A stretch of 35,944 bases of DNA from Flavobacteriales bacterium UBA2104. GTDB taxonomy: Bacteria > Bacteroidota > Bacteroidia > Flavobacteriales_D > Crocinitomicaceae. Made by a program: the position numbers and the translations under genes. Within the stretch, counting starts at the first letter, position 1; every line of letters begins with the position of its first letter. Below are positions 16,857 to 24,460 of the stretch, piece after piece. Location: positions 1-35,944 of the forward strand of contig DCYS01000026.1 of NCBI GenBank assembly GCA_002331485.1. Reading direction: 5' to 3'. The notes below the pieces were generated by a model. That model was not told the origin of the DNA. It saw only the letters and a list, made by a program, of their open reading frames with translations, and ran no database searches.

Positions 16857-17339
16857 CTATGGATAAAACTCTTTTGTTCTAGTACCTAAACCTCTACTGA
16901 TCTGATCTAACTGACTGAAACCCTCAAATGAGATCTCGATCCATCCCCCGGTTGACATAGAAATAGGTTCTTCAAGCAAGTATGTTGCAAGATCCGATAT
17001 TCCATTATTATGACTGATGACCAGAACAATTTCCGATCGCTGTTCTGCATTCCACAAAAAATGAAGCAAGCGATCTCGACTTGGAAGATATAGTTCATCA
17101 TGGAATGAGAAATGATCCTTCTCCACATTGAGACTTGATCGAATGGAATTAAATGTAGTTCTGGTTCTTCGAGCTGTTGAACAAAATACTTGAAATGAAG
17201 TATCTGCGTAATGCTCGCTAATAAAGTTTTGCAAATTATTCAATTGACTCTTTCCCTTATGATCGATTTCCCGATCAAAATCGGTCATCCCTTTTTTTAC
17301 CTTCTCGGTATGTGCATGACGTAACAAAAACAGCTTCAT
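16857..17339 (-). CDS. SixA-type histidine phosphatase
   Basis: This is a small histidine-phosphatase-superfamily protein (160 residues from ATG 17339). It starts MKLFLLRHAHTEK with the RHA motif, H8 being the predicted phospho-acceptor; other superfamily residues are R57/R58 in STARRTRTT and the second catalytic H110 in VISHNNG. Length and sequence fit the SixA group, which in E. coli dephosphorylates phospho-histidine on the nitrogen phosphotransferase NPr; related members act on small phosphoesters, so the substrate here is open. An in-frame start at 17390 would add 17 residues before the family's usual first residue, so I chose the internal ATG. It is a monocistronic gene divergent from the sigma-factor operon. 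Confidence 0.85.
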   Translation of the reverse strand: MKLFLLRHAHTEKVKKGMTDFDREIDHKGKSQLNNLQNFISEHYADTSFQVFCSTARRTRTTFNSIRSSLNVEKDHFSFHDELYLPSRDRLLHFLWNAEQRSEIVLVISHNNGISDLATYLLEEPISMSTGGWIEISFEGFSQLDQISRGLGTRTKEFYP

Positions 17340-17495
17340 TCGCTTATATTTTGAAGAAAGATGTAAAAAATTCAATTCATTCCCAACCAAATGAGGAAAT
17401 CCTTCGTTTTAATATGTAGTTGTTTCGCATTTAACTAAGATTGACTTATATTGCAGGGAAATAAGAACATAAGAACTATCGGGAATTACCTCCAC

Positions 17496-18065
17496 GTGGA
17501 TATTGCACTTTTGAAGGCTTGTAAAAAGAACAAGCGTTCCGCACAGGAGAAGCTTTACGAAGCTTGTTTCCAGTTTCTTATGCCTGTATGTATGCGTTAT
17601 CACAGAAATGAAGAAGACGCAAGAGCTATATACAATGTAGCATACATGAAGATCTTGAAAAACCTTGGAAAGATCGATCTCGAAGAAACACCATTTGCAG
17701 CTTGGGCCAAAAGGATCATGACGAACACACTTATTGATGAGTACCGAAAAAACAAGAAGTACAAAGAGAAGATCAGTAAGCGAGATGATGATCGTGAATT
17801 AGAGTACCATTCCAGAGGAGTAAGAAATGATGCGGAGAGCAACATGGGTGAAAAAGATATCATGAAACTTCTTGATCAATTGAAGCCTGCAACGAAAAGA
17901 GTATTTATGCTTTATGTTATTGAGGGATACAATCACCGCGAGATCGGTGAGATCATGGACATGTCCGAAGGTACATCAAAATGGCATTTATCAACTGCTC
18001 GAAAAGAACTAAGATCCCTTATTGAAGAACAACAAAAAACAAATTTGCAGAATATCGCAATATGA
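17496..18065 (+). CDS. ECF-type RNA polymerase sigma factor
   Basis: This is a group 4 (ECF) sigma factor of about 190 residues. Region 2 is seen in AQEKLYEACFQFLMPVCMRYHRNEEDARAIYNVAYMKILKNLGK, with the -10-reading part PFAAWAKRIMTNTLIDEYRKNKKYKEK. Region 4 is the helix-turn-helix RVFMLYVIEGYNHREIGEIMDMSEGTSKWHLSTARKEL. There is no ATG: the frame opens after a TGA at 17442, offering TTG 17451 or GTG 17496. I prefer GTG because Bacteroidota relatives begin close to the DIALLKACKK block; the longer form would add 15 residues. Its stop overlaps the next ATG (ATGA, 4 bp), pairing it with the predicted membrane anti-sigma factor. The target promoters cannot be read from this window. Confidence 0.88.
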   Translation: MDIALLKACKKNKRSAQEKLYEACFQFLMPVCMRYHRNEEDARAIYNVAYMKILKNLGKIDLEETPFAAWAKRIMTNTLIDEYRKNKKYKEKISKRDDDRELEYHSRGVRNDAESNMGEKDIMKLLDQLKPATKRVFMLYVIEGYNHREIGEIMDMSEGTSKWHLSTARKELRSLIEEQQKTNLQNIAI

Positions 18066-19249
18066 ATTTAGACGATAAAAATATCGATCAATTATTCAGA
18101 GACGCAGCGCAAAATAAGCCAGCGCCTCAGTACGACTCTGCGTATTGGAATGATGTTTCGTCTATTCTTGATGCAGAGAAGGCGAAGCGCAAAGGATTAT
18201 TATTCTGGTCACTAGGAGGAGGTGCGGCTTTCTCGCTTATTCTGGCATTATTGTTCCTGAATCAAAGCACGGTATCACCAGATGCACGTTATTCGAGGCT
18301 AGCTAACAATAATATCAGTGCGGAAGAGCATCAACAAAGTGATTTCCAATTCAATCAGAAATCATCAACGAAGAATCCTAAAGTTACGATCAGCTCTGGT
18401 GATAATTCTCACCATGATGCACTTGCTTCTTTAACAACAAAGGATGTAGATGATCAAAATTTATCAACTGTTGATTCAAAGAATTTGAGATCTGACCAAT
18501 CTGAAAAATCTATTGATAATAGAAACACAGTTGAGTTTTCAAGCGAATCTCCAGTTTTTGCTAAAAACGAATTATTCCCCATTGGATCTTTACCTGTTCT
18601 GAAATCTTCATTTGCGAATAGTGTAAGTCCTAGCCGCATCATTGAGGCAAAAGATAGACGATGGAATTTAGCAGCTGAGCTAAGCGCGGGAGTAATGGAG
18701 AATTATAAAACGAGCAGACCTTTTGAATCTGGAATCATGAATTTTGCACTTAAAGCAATGTATAATAGATCTGGTGTGCAGTTTTCAACTGGTTTAGGAA
18801 TTCAAATGTCAACTAACGCTGACTTGGTTGTAAGTAGAAGAGCGAAGTTTTATGGATTCGGTGTAGTAAATCATCAGACAGATCTTTCGTACCAAAACAT
18901 GTATGACATATATATCCCTGTTGAGATCGGATATCGTCAAAACAAAACTTCTTTTGGTATGGGATTACAAGCGAATTACCTTGTTAATACATCGATGCAA
19001 CTTCAAAGTTTCGAGGACAATAAACTCGTGAAAACAGAAAATATTCAAGGTTATAGCAATGGACTTAATAAGATCTCTGGTCAAGGATACCTGTGGTTGA
19101 CTCATCAATTGAGTCCTCGTTTTTCTGCTGGTGTTAAGATCGGAACTAACTTCACTAACCGCATTAAAGAAGGTGATTACTTCAATGAATCTGCCACTAC
19201 TAACCCTGTATTTGGTCAGGTATCCTTACAATACAATATCTTTAAGTAA
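18062..19249 (+). CDS. Putative dual-membrane-spanning anti-sigma factor with outer-membrane beta-barrel
   Basis: The 395-residue protein has four parts. Residues 1-44 are polar with LFRDAAQNKPAPQYDSAYWNDVSSILD, resembling the short cytoplasmic sigma-binding segment of Bacteroidota anti-sigma factors. Residues about 46-66 form one transmembrane helix preceded by KAKRKG (positive-inside). Residues 68-198 are a Ser/Asn/Asp/Lys-rich, low-hydrophobicity linker with no cysteine. Residues 200-395 alternate polar and apolar residues with aromatic strand ends (WNLAAELSAGV; GVQFSTGLGIQMS; PVEIGYRQNKTSFGMGLQANYLV; FSAGVKIGTNF; PVFGQVSLQYNIFK), as in 8-strand-like outer-membrane barrels. The shape matches the dual-membrane-spanning anti-sigma factors (Dma) described in Bacteroides. 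It overlaps the sigma gene by 4 bp and the next lipoprotein gene by 1 bp. Sigma binding is inferred. Confidence 0.7.
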   Translation: MNLDDKNIDQLFRDAAQNKPAPQYDSAYWNDVSSILDAEKAKRKGLLFWSLGGGAAFSLILALLFLNQSTVSPDARYSRLANNNISAEEHQQSDFQFNQKSSTKNPKVTISSGDNSHHDALASLTTKDVDDQNLSTVDSKNLRSDQSEKSIDNRNTVEFSSESPVFAKNELFPIGSLPVLKSSFANSVSPSRIIEAKDRRWNLAAELSAGVMENYKTSRPFESGIMNFALKAMYNRSGVQFSTGLGIQMSTNADLVVSRRAKFYGFGVVNHQTDLSYQNMYDIYIPVEIGYRQNKTSFGMGLQANYLVNTSMQLQSFEDNKLVKTENIQGYSNGLNKISGQGYLWLTHQLSPRFSAGVKIGTNFTNRIKEGDYFNESATTNPVFGQVSLQYNIFK

Positions 19250-20310
19250 TGAGATCACTTGCTAACATATTACTTGTTTTTGTGATCTCACTGATCGTAT
19301 TTTCTTGTACTAAGGAGGATATTACTCCGGATCCACCGAGTAACGACCCTGTGTTTGGTGCTCAAGGTACTATAGACGGAAATGAGATCTCTTTGGAGGC
19401 CGGTGAGGATAATGCCTACATGTACACTGATGTTGTTACAGTTAATGGTGTTGATCAGTTTAGAGGCGCTTTGATCGAAGGTGATATTGAAATGAATGTG
19501 AATATATCAGACGGGATGCTGGATATTCCAGAACTAAGTACGGATATTGTAGGTACAGGGATACAAATTGCCCCTTACAATAACAATCCATTAGCTACAC
19601 TATCGAAAAGCTTGTTTCCTAACGAAGAGTTCATTGATGAAGTAACCTGGACAATAGATGGCGTTACTCAACCTTACAGCGAGATCAACATATCTGAACC
19701 AGGACGCTATGAGATTTGTGCAGATGTTATCTTTTCAAATGGTTCAACGGGAAGCACTTGTAACACTTACCTAATTGGTTATCAAAAAAATACCAATGCT
19801 GTCGTTAAGTATTTGGTTGGTCAGAATGATCAAATAATTTCATTTGTTGAATCGCCGAACAATGAGATCAATGAGATAAAATGGTACAGAAATGATGTTC
19901 TTGTTTCTGATGCTATGACTTACAAGGATAGTACTTCTGGTTTAAATACATATTCCTTAAAAGCTCGAATCACATTTGCTAATGGAAGTTTTAGAGAACG
20001 TGAGATCTGGGTTAACAGAAACCAAACTGATTACCGTTTGAGCGATTTAAGTAGCATTGAACTCCAATCAAACTTAACTTGGGATCACAAGGCTTCAATA
20101 GAAATTAATTATTTCGGGGAAAAATATATTTCTTTCCCAGGTTCACAAAATCAGGAAATCATAGTAACTAATTCGTTTGAATACGGCACAAATGACGACG
20201 GTGAGAAAGTAACGTATATCGAAGGTCAACTGAACTCAACCTTTCTTAAAGTTTCAACTCAAGATACAGTGAATGCATCTTTGGATATTAGGTTCGGGAT
20301 TGCTCACTAG
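19249..20310 (+). CDS. Lipoprotein with PKD/Ig-like modules, in the sigma/anti-sigma operon
   Basis: The 353-residue protein has a lipoprotein signal: hydrophobic core (LANILLVFVISLIVF) and lipobox IVFSC with C20, followed by an acidic and proline-rich spacer (TKEDITPDPPSNDP). The rest is beta-rich. Two stretches look like PKD/Ig modules: FIDEVTWTIDGVTQPYSEINISEPGRYEICADVIFSNGSTG (about 125-165) and INEIKWYRNDVLVSD...LKARITFANGSFREREIWV (about 205-260). Acidic residues after C20 could favour surface export in Bacteroidota, but I would not assert it. The ATG shares one base with the preceding stop (TAATG), so it is very likely co-translated with the predicted dual-membrane anti-sigma factor and may be its outer-membrane partner or signal receiver. 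No specific family is recognised. Confidence 0.8.
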   Translation: MRSLANILLVFVISLIVFSCTKEDITPDPPSNDPVFGAQGTIDGNEISLEAGEDNAYMYTDVVTVNGVDQFRGALIEGDIEMNVNISDGMLDIPELSTDIVGTGIQIAPYNNNPLATLSKSLFPNEEFIDEVTWTIDGVTQPYSEINISEPGRYEICADVIFSNGSTGSTCNTYLIGYQKNTNAVVKYLVGQNDQIISFVESPNNEINEIKWYRNDVLVSDAMTYKDSTSGLNTYSLKARITFANGSFREREIWVNRNQTDYRLSDLSSIELQSNLTWDHKASIEINYFGEKYISFPGSQNQEIIVTNSFEYGTNDDGEKVTYIEGQLNSTFLKVSTQDTVNASLDIRFGIAH

Positions 20311-20317
20311 AAAATCC

Positions 20318-20325
20318 TATATTTG
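20318..20325 (+). promoter_or_regulatory. -7 promoter box upstream of T9SS cargo gene
   Basis: TATATTTG fits TAnnTTTG exactly and sits 16 bp before the ATG at 20342. A TTG at 20300-20302 is only 15 bp upstream, shorter than the usual -33/-7 spacing. The downstream gene may therefore have its own start as well as read-through from the sigma operon. Confidence 0.3.
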
Positions 20326-20341
20326 AATCAAATATCTAATT

Positions 20342-21427
20342 ATGAGACTAACACTACTCTCTTTTATTTTTGTAATCCCTTTTGCTCAATCACAGATCTC
20401 GTTAGATGAGACAGATTTCTTCGCAGTTGAGGATACTGTTAGGGTTTCTGAAACTATGGACATGGGCATTGATTTTGCAACAACAGGCGCTAATTCAGTT
20501 TGGGACTTTTCCAATCTAACAGCTAATAGTCAACGTTTAGAAAAAGCTTATTCGATCTCTAGTGCTGGAGCGATTGTTGGTTTTCAGTTTGGTCCTACTG
20601 CCCCACCACAATATGTATCTGATTACTACAGACCTTTTGATGGAATTCCATTTGAGGATTTCAGTAATTTCTTACCTGTTAACATCCAGGATATCAATCG
20701 AATTGTCAAGATAGATAGTGATTCATTGAGATACACAGGATATAGTTTTAATGTAGATGGCCAACAGGTTGGATTCAGAAGTGATACGATCGAGGCCGGG
20801 TATAAATTTCCTATTGAATTCGGAGACACATACTCTTCAAGAGGTTATACCAACATGGATTTCAATCCAATATTCAATGCGATATTCAGACAATACCGAC
20901 AACGAGCTTCAGAAGTTGATGGTCATGGAACATTGATCACCCCATACAGTACGTTCAACACATTGCGTATTCATCATACCATTAATGAACAAGATTCACT
21001 TTATGTTGACATTCAGGGATTTGCAACATGGGTGCCAATTGAAAGAACTACACATCAGTACGAATGGTGGGCAAAAGGAGAAAAACGTCCAGTATTTGCT
21101 ATTCAAACTGAGGAAGTTAATGGTGGTGAAAACGTTACTGGTATAACATATATTGATGAATACCTTGGGTTAGACGCAAGTCTTAGTAGTGAGGAGCATT
21201 TTGAAACTTCGATTTATCCTAATCCAGCTAAAAGCAAGATTAGTATTACGTCTGAGTTCAGAATGGAAAACATAACCATTGTGGATGCTCTCGGGAAAAA
21301 AGTATTGATGAAAAATGTTGACAGCAAATCTGAATTGATCGATACTAATGGTCTTGTATCAGGTGTCTATTCCGTGATCATTCAAACCAATAAAGGATCA
21401 CAGGTTTCCAAGTTGATTATCGAATAA
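20342..21427 (+). CDS. Secreted protein with T9SS type A sorting domain, function unknown
   Basis: The 361-residue protein has a signal peptide (MRLTLLSFIFVIPFAQSQ) and a C-terminal T9SS type A domain (about 290-361) with the SIYPNPAKSKISI opening, ALGKKVLM and the terminal SGVYSVIIQTNKG...KLIIE. The body between is beta-rich, with aromatic and acidic patches (ANSVWDFSNLTANSQ; FPIEFGDTYSSRGYTNMDFNP) and a late HQYEWWAKGEKRPVFAIQTEEVNGG segment. These recur in uncharacterised Bacteroidota secreted proteins, but I can name no enzyme or binding family. It follows the sigma/anti-sigma/lipoprotein genes by 31 bp on the same strand and could be an output of that sigma system, although it also has a plausible -7 box of its own. 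Confidence 0.82.
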   Translation: MRLTLLSFIFVIPFAQSQISLDETDFFAVEDTVRVSETMDMGIDFATTGANSVWDFSNLTANSQRLEKAYSISSAGAIVGFQFGPTAPPQYVSDYYRPFDGIPFEDFSNFLPVNIQDINRIVKIDSDSLRYTGYSFNVDGQQVGFRSDTIEAGYKFPIEFGDTYSSRGYTNMDFNPIFNAIFRQYRQRASEVDGHGTLITPYSTFNTLRIHHTINEQDSLYVDIQGFATWVPIERTTHQYEWWAKGEKRPVFAIQTEEVNGGENVTGITYIDEYLGLDASLSSEEHFETSIYPNPAKSKISITSEFRMENITIVDALGKKVLMKNVDSKSELIDTNGLVSGVYSVIIQTNKGSQVSKLIIE

Positions 21428-21439
21428 TTACTAAATTTG
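21413..21439 (+). promoter_or_regulatory. rnpB promoter
   Basis: TTG at 21413-21415 and TAAATTTG at 21432-21439 (exact TAnnTTTG) are separated by 16 bp and place a transcription start at about 21445, where the mature RNase P RNA helix begins. The -33 part overlaps the last codons of the preceding T9SS protein gene. Confidence 0.55.
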
Positions 21440-21444
21440 TCTCA

Positions 21445-21808
21445 AGCAAATTGGCTTGTCGCTTTTGTTCATTTAGTTCAAAAGAGGAAAGTCCGGGCAG
21501 CACAGAGCACCATACTTCCTAACGGGAAGGATGCATTCATTTGTAGACAGATAGTGCCACAGAAATAGGTAGCCTTGATGTAACCATCAGGGTCATAGTG
21601 AAAAGGCGAGGTAAGAGCTCACCGTCCTAGATAGTGATATCAGGAGCTAGGTAAACCTTATGGGCTGAAAGATCATGTAAACTGAGGTTTGAGGGCTGCT
21701 CGCCCAACTCAGAGGGTAGATCGATTGATTCCGTTCGCGAGGTCGGAACTAGATAAATGACAAGCTTCCATCTTTTGGTGGAAACAGAACCCGGCTTATA
21801 GATTTGCT
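21445..21808 (+). ncRNA. rnpB: RNase P RNA, bacterial class A
   Basis: This catalytic RNA of RNase P removes 5' leaders from pre-tRNAs. The core is unmistakable: GAGGAAAGTCCGGGC in the 5' part (CR I), the central AGTGCCACAGAAA and GGTAAACC-like segments, and the closing ACAGAACCCGGCTTAT (CR V). The terminal helix P1 is formed by AGCAAAT (from 21445) pairing with ATTTGCT (ending 21808), which sets the ends; the length of about 364 nt is normal for Bacteroidota. P1 is followed at once by a T-run to 21813, so it may double as the terminator hairpin. It fills the whole gap between the T9SS protein gene and the O-methyltransferase gene. Confidence 0.96.
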
Positions 21809-21831
21809 TTTTTATTAATCAAAAGGTTGCA

Positions 21832-22473
21832 ATGGAATTTTTAGATGAAGCACTGGAAGAATATGTAAATGAACATACGACTCCTGAATCAAAGACGCTT
21901 AACGAACTAAACCGACAAACTCATATCAGTGTTCTTCAACCAAGAATGCTTTCTGGTCACCTACAGGGAAGAGTGCTGAGTATGTTGAGCAACATGATCA
22001 AACCAAAACGAATTCTCGAGATCGGAACATATACTGGTTATGCAGCAATCTGTATGGCTGAAGGACTTTCCGAGAATGGAGAGCTCATCACTATCGATGT
22101 GAATTACGAGCTTGAAGACATGGTAAATGAATACGTTCGAAAAGCTGGGTTTCAGGACAGAATAAAAATGAAGGTTGGAAATGCAATGGACATAATTCCT
22201 GACCTTAAGAAAGATTTTGATCTTGTCTTTATTGATGCGGATAAAACAAACTATTCAAATTATTATGATCTTTTGATCGATGAGCTTCCTCAGGGATCGT
22301 ATATTATTGCCGACAATGTACTTTGGTCAGGTAAAGTTATTAAGGAAGCCAAAGAGAAAGATGAAGACACGATTGCTTTGCAAGCATTCAATGAAAAGGT
22401 TCATAAAGACGAGCGTGTTGAGAATGTATTATTCCCGGTACGTGATGGACTTATGGTAATGAGAAAAAAATAG
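21832..22473 (+). CDS. SAM-dependent O-methyltransferase (class I, catechol-OMT-like)
   Basis: The 213-residue cytoplasmic protein has the Rossmann methyltransferase fold of the cation-dependent O-methyltransferase family. Motif I (ILEIGTYTGYAA, 61-72) binds SAM; ITIDVN (87-91) carries the ribose-binding acidic residue; FIDADK (133-138) and ADN (160-162) hold the metal-binding Asp/Asp/Asn. The C-terminal FPVRDGLMVMRKK is the usual last strand. Family members methylate catechols, caffeoyl-CoA or hydroxyls in small metabolites; the substrate cannot be told here. The gene lies 23 bp after the rnpB 3' end and 4 bp before the threonine aldolase gene, which suggests a two- or three-gene unit, possibly partly fed by read-through from rnpB. 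Confidence 0.9.
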   Translation: MEFLDEALEEYVNEHTTPESKTLNELNRQTHISVLQPRMLSGHLQGRVLSMLSNMIKPKRILEIGTYTGYAAICMAEGLSENGELITIDVNYELEDMVNEYVRKAGFQDRIKMKVGNAMDIIPDLKKDFDLVFIDADKTNYSNYYDLLIDELPQGSYIIADNVLWSGKVIKEAKEKDEDTIALQAFNEKVHKDERVENVLFPVRDGLMVMRKK

Positions 22474-22477
22474 TAGA

Positions 22478-23497
22478 ATGAAAGTTGACCTTAGATCTGA
22501 TACTGTAACAAAACCAACTTCTGAAATGAAGGAGTTCATGTTCAATGCTCCAGTTGGAGATGATGTTTTCGAAGAAGATCCGACAATTAATGAACTTGAG
22601 AAGTATGCTGCTGACCTATTCGGAATGGAAGCAGCACTTTACTGTTCTTCCGGTACACAAACAAATCAGATAGCAATCAACGTCCATTGTAAACCCGGAG
22701 ATGAACTGATCTGTTCAAAGGAAGCTCATATCTATAAATACGAAGGTGGTGGAATCGCCAAAAACAGTGGAACATCTGTAAAATTATTAGATGGTGATCG
22801 CGGAAGAATAACTGCTCAAAACGTTGAGTTATCAATAAACGATCCTGAAAATGTTCATTATCCACTTACTTCTCTCGTCTGTTTAGAAGATACGATGAAC
22901 CGAGGAGGTGGAGCTATTTACGACATTAAAGAAATTCAGTCTATTCGATCACTTTGTGATAAGCACGGTCTTCCATTACATTTAGATGGTGCACGCGTTT
23001 TCAATGCATTAGTAGAGACAGGAATAGATTATAAAAGCTATGCTCAAAACTTTGACTCAATATCTATTTGCTTATCGAAAGGATTAGGAGCGCCAGTTGG
23101 TTCTGTGTTGATCGGATCTAGATCATTCATTAAAAAGGCGAGACGTGTTCGAAAAGTTTTAGGTGGTGGAATGAGACAAGCAGGAATCATAGCAGCAGGT
23201 GGATTATACGCTTTAAAGAACAACATCGAACGATTGAAAGATGATCACGAGAACGCTCGAAAACTCGCTCAGACACTCTCAGAACAACCTTGGATCAAGG
23301 ATATTATGGATGTTGATACTAATATTGTAGTTGCTCAGGTGGAGCCATCAACGTCTGTAGATTCGATCGTAAATAAACTTGCTGAAAAAGATGTGCATAT
23401 TATGCCTTTCGGAAAAGATACGATTCGATTGGTCACTCACTTGGACAATTCACCAGAACAAATCAATTATGCACAAGAGGCGATCAAAAACATATAA
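22478..23497 (+). CDS. ltaE: Low-specificity L-threonine aldolase
   Basis: This PLP enzyme cleaves L-threonine/L-allo-threonine to glycine and acetaldehyde. The 339 residues follow the family closely: start VDLRSDTVTKPT, the PVGDDVFEEDP block (25-35), H84 stacking on PLP in KEAHIYKYEGGG, the aspartate of HLDGAR (D170), the Schiff-base lysine K201 in LSKGLGAPVGS, and GGGMRQAGIIAAGG. It could serve glycine supply or threonine breakdown, so it would compete with IlvA (elsewhere in this window) for threonine. It follows the methyltransferase by 4 bp, and its 3' end overlaps the next lipoprotein gene by 29 bp. Confidence 0.94.
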   Translation: MKVDLRSDTVTKPTSEMKEFMFNAPVGDDVFEEDPTINELEKYAADLFGMEAALYCSSGTQTNQIAINVHCKPGDELICSKEAHIYKYEGGGIAKNSGTSVKLLDGDRGRITAQNVELSINDPENVHYPLTSLVCLEDTMNRGGGAIYDIKEIQSIRSLCDKHGLPLHLDGARVFNALVETGIDYKSYAQNFDSISICLSKGLGAPVGSVLIGSRSFIKKARRVRKVLGGGMRQAGIIAAGGLYALKNNIERLKDDHENARKLAQTLSEQPWIKDIMDVDTNIVVAQVEPSTSVDSIVNKLAEKDVHIMPFGKDTIRLVTHLDNSPEQINYAQEAIKNI

Positions 23498-24116
23498 ACG
23501 CTATCGTTACTTGTTCCCTGCTCTTCTCTTTGCTTTAATCGTGACAAGTTGTTCGGGAGGATCAAAGACTGAGGTTGTTGAAATAGATGATATAATCCCT
23601 TCATCCAAAAGAGATTATGAATACAATGATTCAATTTCAACGGAGAATGAGACATCTGACCCAATTATTGATTCACTAAAGAAGATACTTGGAAAAGATG
23701 TCACTTTAGCGGATACTGATGATGATCGTTCAAAGAATGATTGGACATTAATTCCAAATCGGTTTGCAGTTGATACTTCAGTTTCCAGAGGCTTAATAGT
23801 TGACAGCAATTTTATTGATTACAGAACCTGGATCTACAGCGACAGTATTAGAACAGTAAATGCGCTCTACAATTGGTTTGATTGTTTTGGTGATGATTGT
23901 GAAGGTATCGTTGTTGGGGACTCAGTGAACGTTACTAAAGGTAGTTTCATATTACTCAGTAACAATTATGAGATCAGTTTTATCAGAAGTTCAAAAGACC
24001 TCAATTTTGATCTCTGGATGAAAATCTTCGATAAGGACAAAAAAAACACCCCCTGGAACTATGTCCTTAGACAAAAACCAGGAGGTGAAATAAAATGGAT
24101 CAAAAAAACTGATTAA
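23469..24116 (+). CDS. Hypothetical lipoprotein
   Basis: I place the start at ATG 23469 (215 residues): it gives a strongly basic n-region (MHKRRSKTYKRYRY), a hydrophobic core (LFPALLFALI) and a lipobox VTSC with C28. The frame is open further upstream to 23379, but that part only shadows the aldolase. The chosen start overlaps ltaE by 29 bp; a TTG just past the ltaE stop could give a shorter signal. The mature part has a low-complexity acidic stretch (EVVEIDDIIPS...ENETSDP) and then a compact domain with two cysteines (WFDCFGDDCEGIVVGDSV) and many Trp/Tyr residues (DLWMKIFDKDKKNTPWNYVL). I recognise no family. Its last 4 bp overlap the convergent lipoprotein gene. Confidence 0.7.
   Translation: MHKRRSKTYKRYRYLFPALLFALIVTSCSGGSKTEVVEIDDIIPSSKRDYEYNDSISTENETSDPIIDSLKKILGKDVTLADTDDDRSKNDWTLIPNRFAVDTSVSRGLIVDSNFIDYRTWIYSDSIRTVNALYNWFDCFGDDCEGIVVGDSVNVTKGSFILLSNNYEISFIRSSKDLNFDLWMKIFDKDKKNTPWNYVLRQKPGGEIKWIKKTD
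24039..24087 (-). terminator. Rho-independent terminator for the convergent small lipoprotein gene, inside a CDS
   Basis: On the minus strand CACCTCCTGG (24087-24078) pairs with CCAGGGGGTG (24056-24047), with one mismatch, across a 21-base loop, followed by eight T residues (24046-24039). It lies within the 3' coding part of the plus-strand lipoprotein gene, 26 bp past the stop of the minus-strand gene at 24113. Confidence 0.6.
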
Positions 24117-24391
24117 AACGACTCAAGGTTTTCTGTATTCTCTTCTTCTTCTGTTGCACAACCCTCCAATGCCTCTTCGTACTTCGCTTTAGCATCATCT
24201 GATTGATTGTTATATTCTTCAGGCGTTTTAAACGTTTCCAACGTTTTTTCTACAAAACAATCACAATCATATCCTCCTTCTGCAATACAATCGTTCTTTA
24301 TTTTGTTCTTTCTTTCTTCATCCCATCCACCTCCACAAGATGACAATAGTAGTACTGTACCGATCATTAACAAGCTGACTAATCTTTTCAT
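24113..24391 (-). CDS. Small cysteine-rich lipoprotein
   Basis: The 92-residue protein has a complete lipoprotein signal (MKRLVSLLMIGTVLLLSSC, lipobox cysteine C19) followed by GGGW. The mature part is charged and probably helical, with four more cysteines: C35, C43, C45 and C78 in DCIAEGGYDCDCFVEK and LEGC. This spacing can make two disulfides and recurs in small Bacteroidota exported proteins with a CxC...C pattern; no function is known to me. It ends in a Glu-rich tail (TEEEENTENLESF). It converges on the preceding lipoprotein with a 4 bp overlap and diverges from the chalcone-isomerase-like gene. Signal peptide and a dedicated terminator make it a real gene despite its size. Confidence 0.8.
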   Translation of the reverse strand: MKRLVSLLMIGTVLLLSSCGGGWDEERKNKIKNDCIAEGGYDCDCFVEKTLETFKTPEEYNNQSDDAKAKYEEALEGCATEEEENTENLESF

Positions 24392-24405
24392 AATTATATT
24401 ATTTG

Positions 24406-24413
24406 TAAATTTG
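24406..24413 (+). promoter_or_regulatory. -7 promoter box for the chalcone-isomerase-like gene
   Basis: TAAATTTG fits TAnnTTTG exactly and lies 47 bp before the ATG at 24461. No TTG is seen at a good -33 distance, so only the -7 box is supported. Confidence 0.35.
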
Positions 24414-24460
24414 GAATAACATTTGCTTAAAATTAAACATTAATCAATTAATTCAAAATT

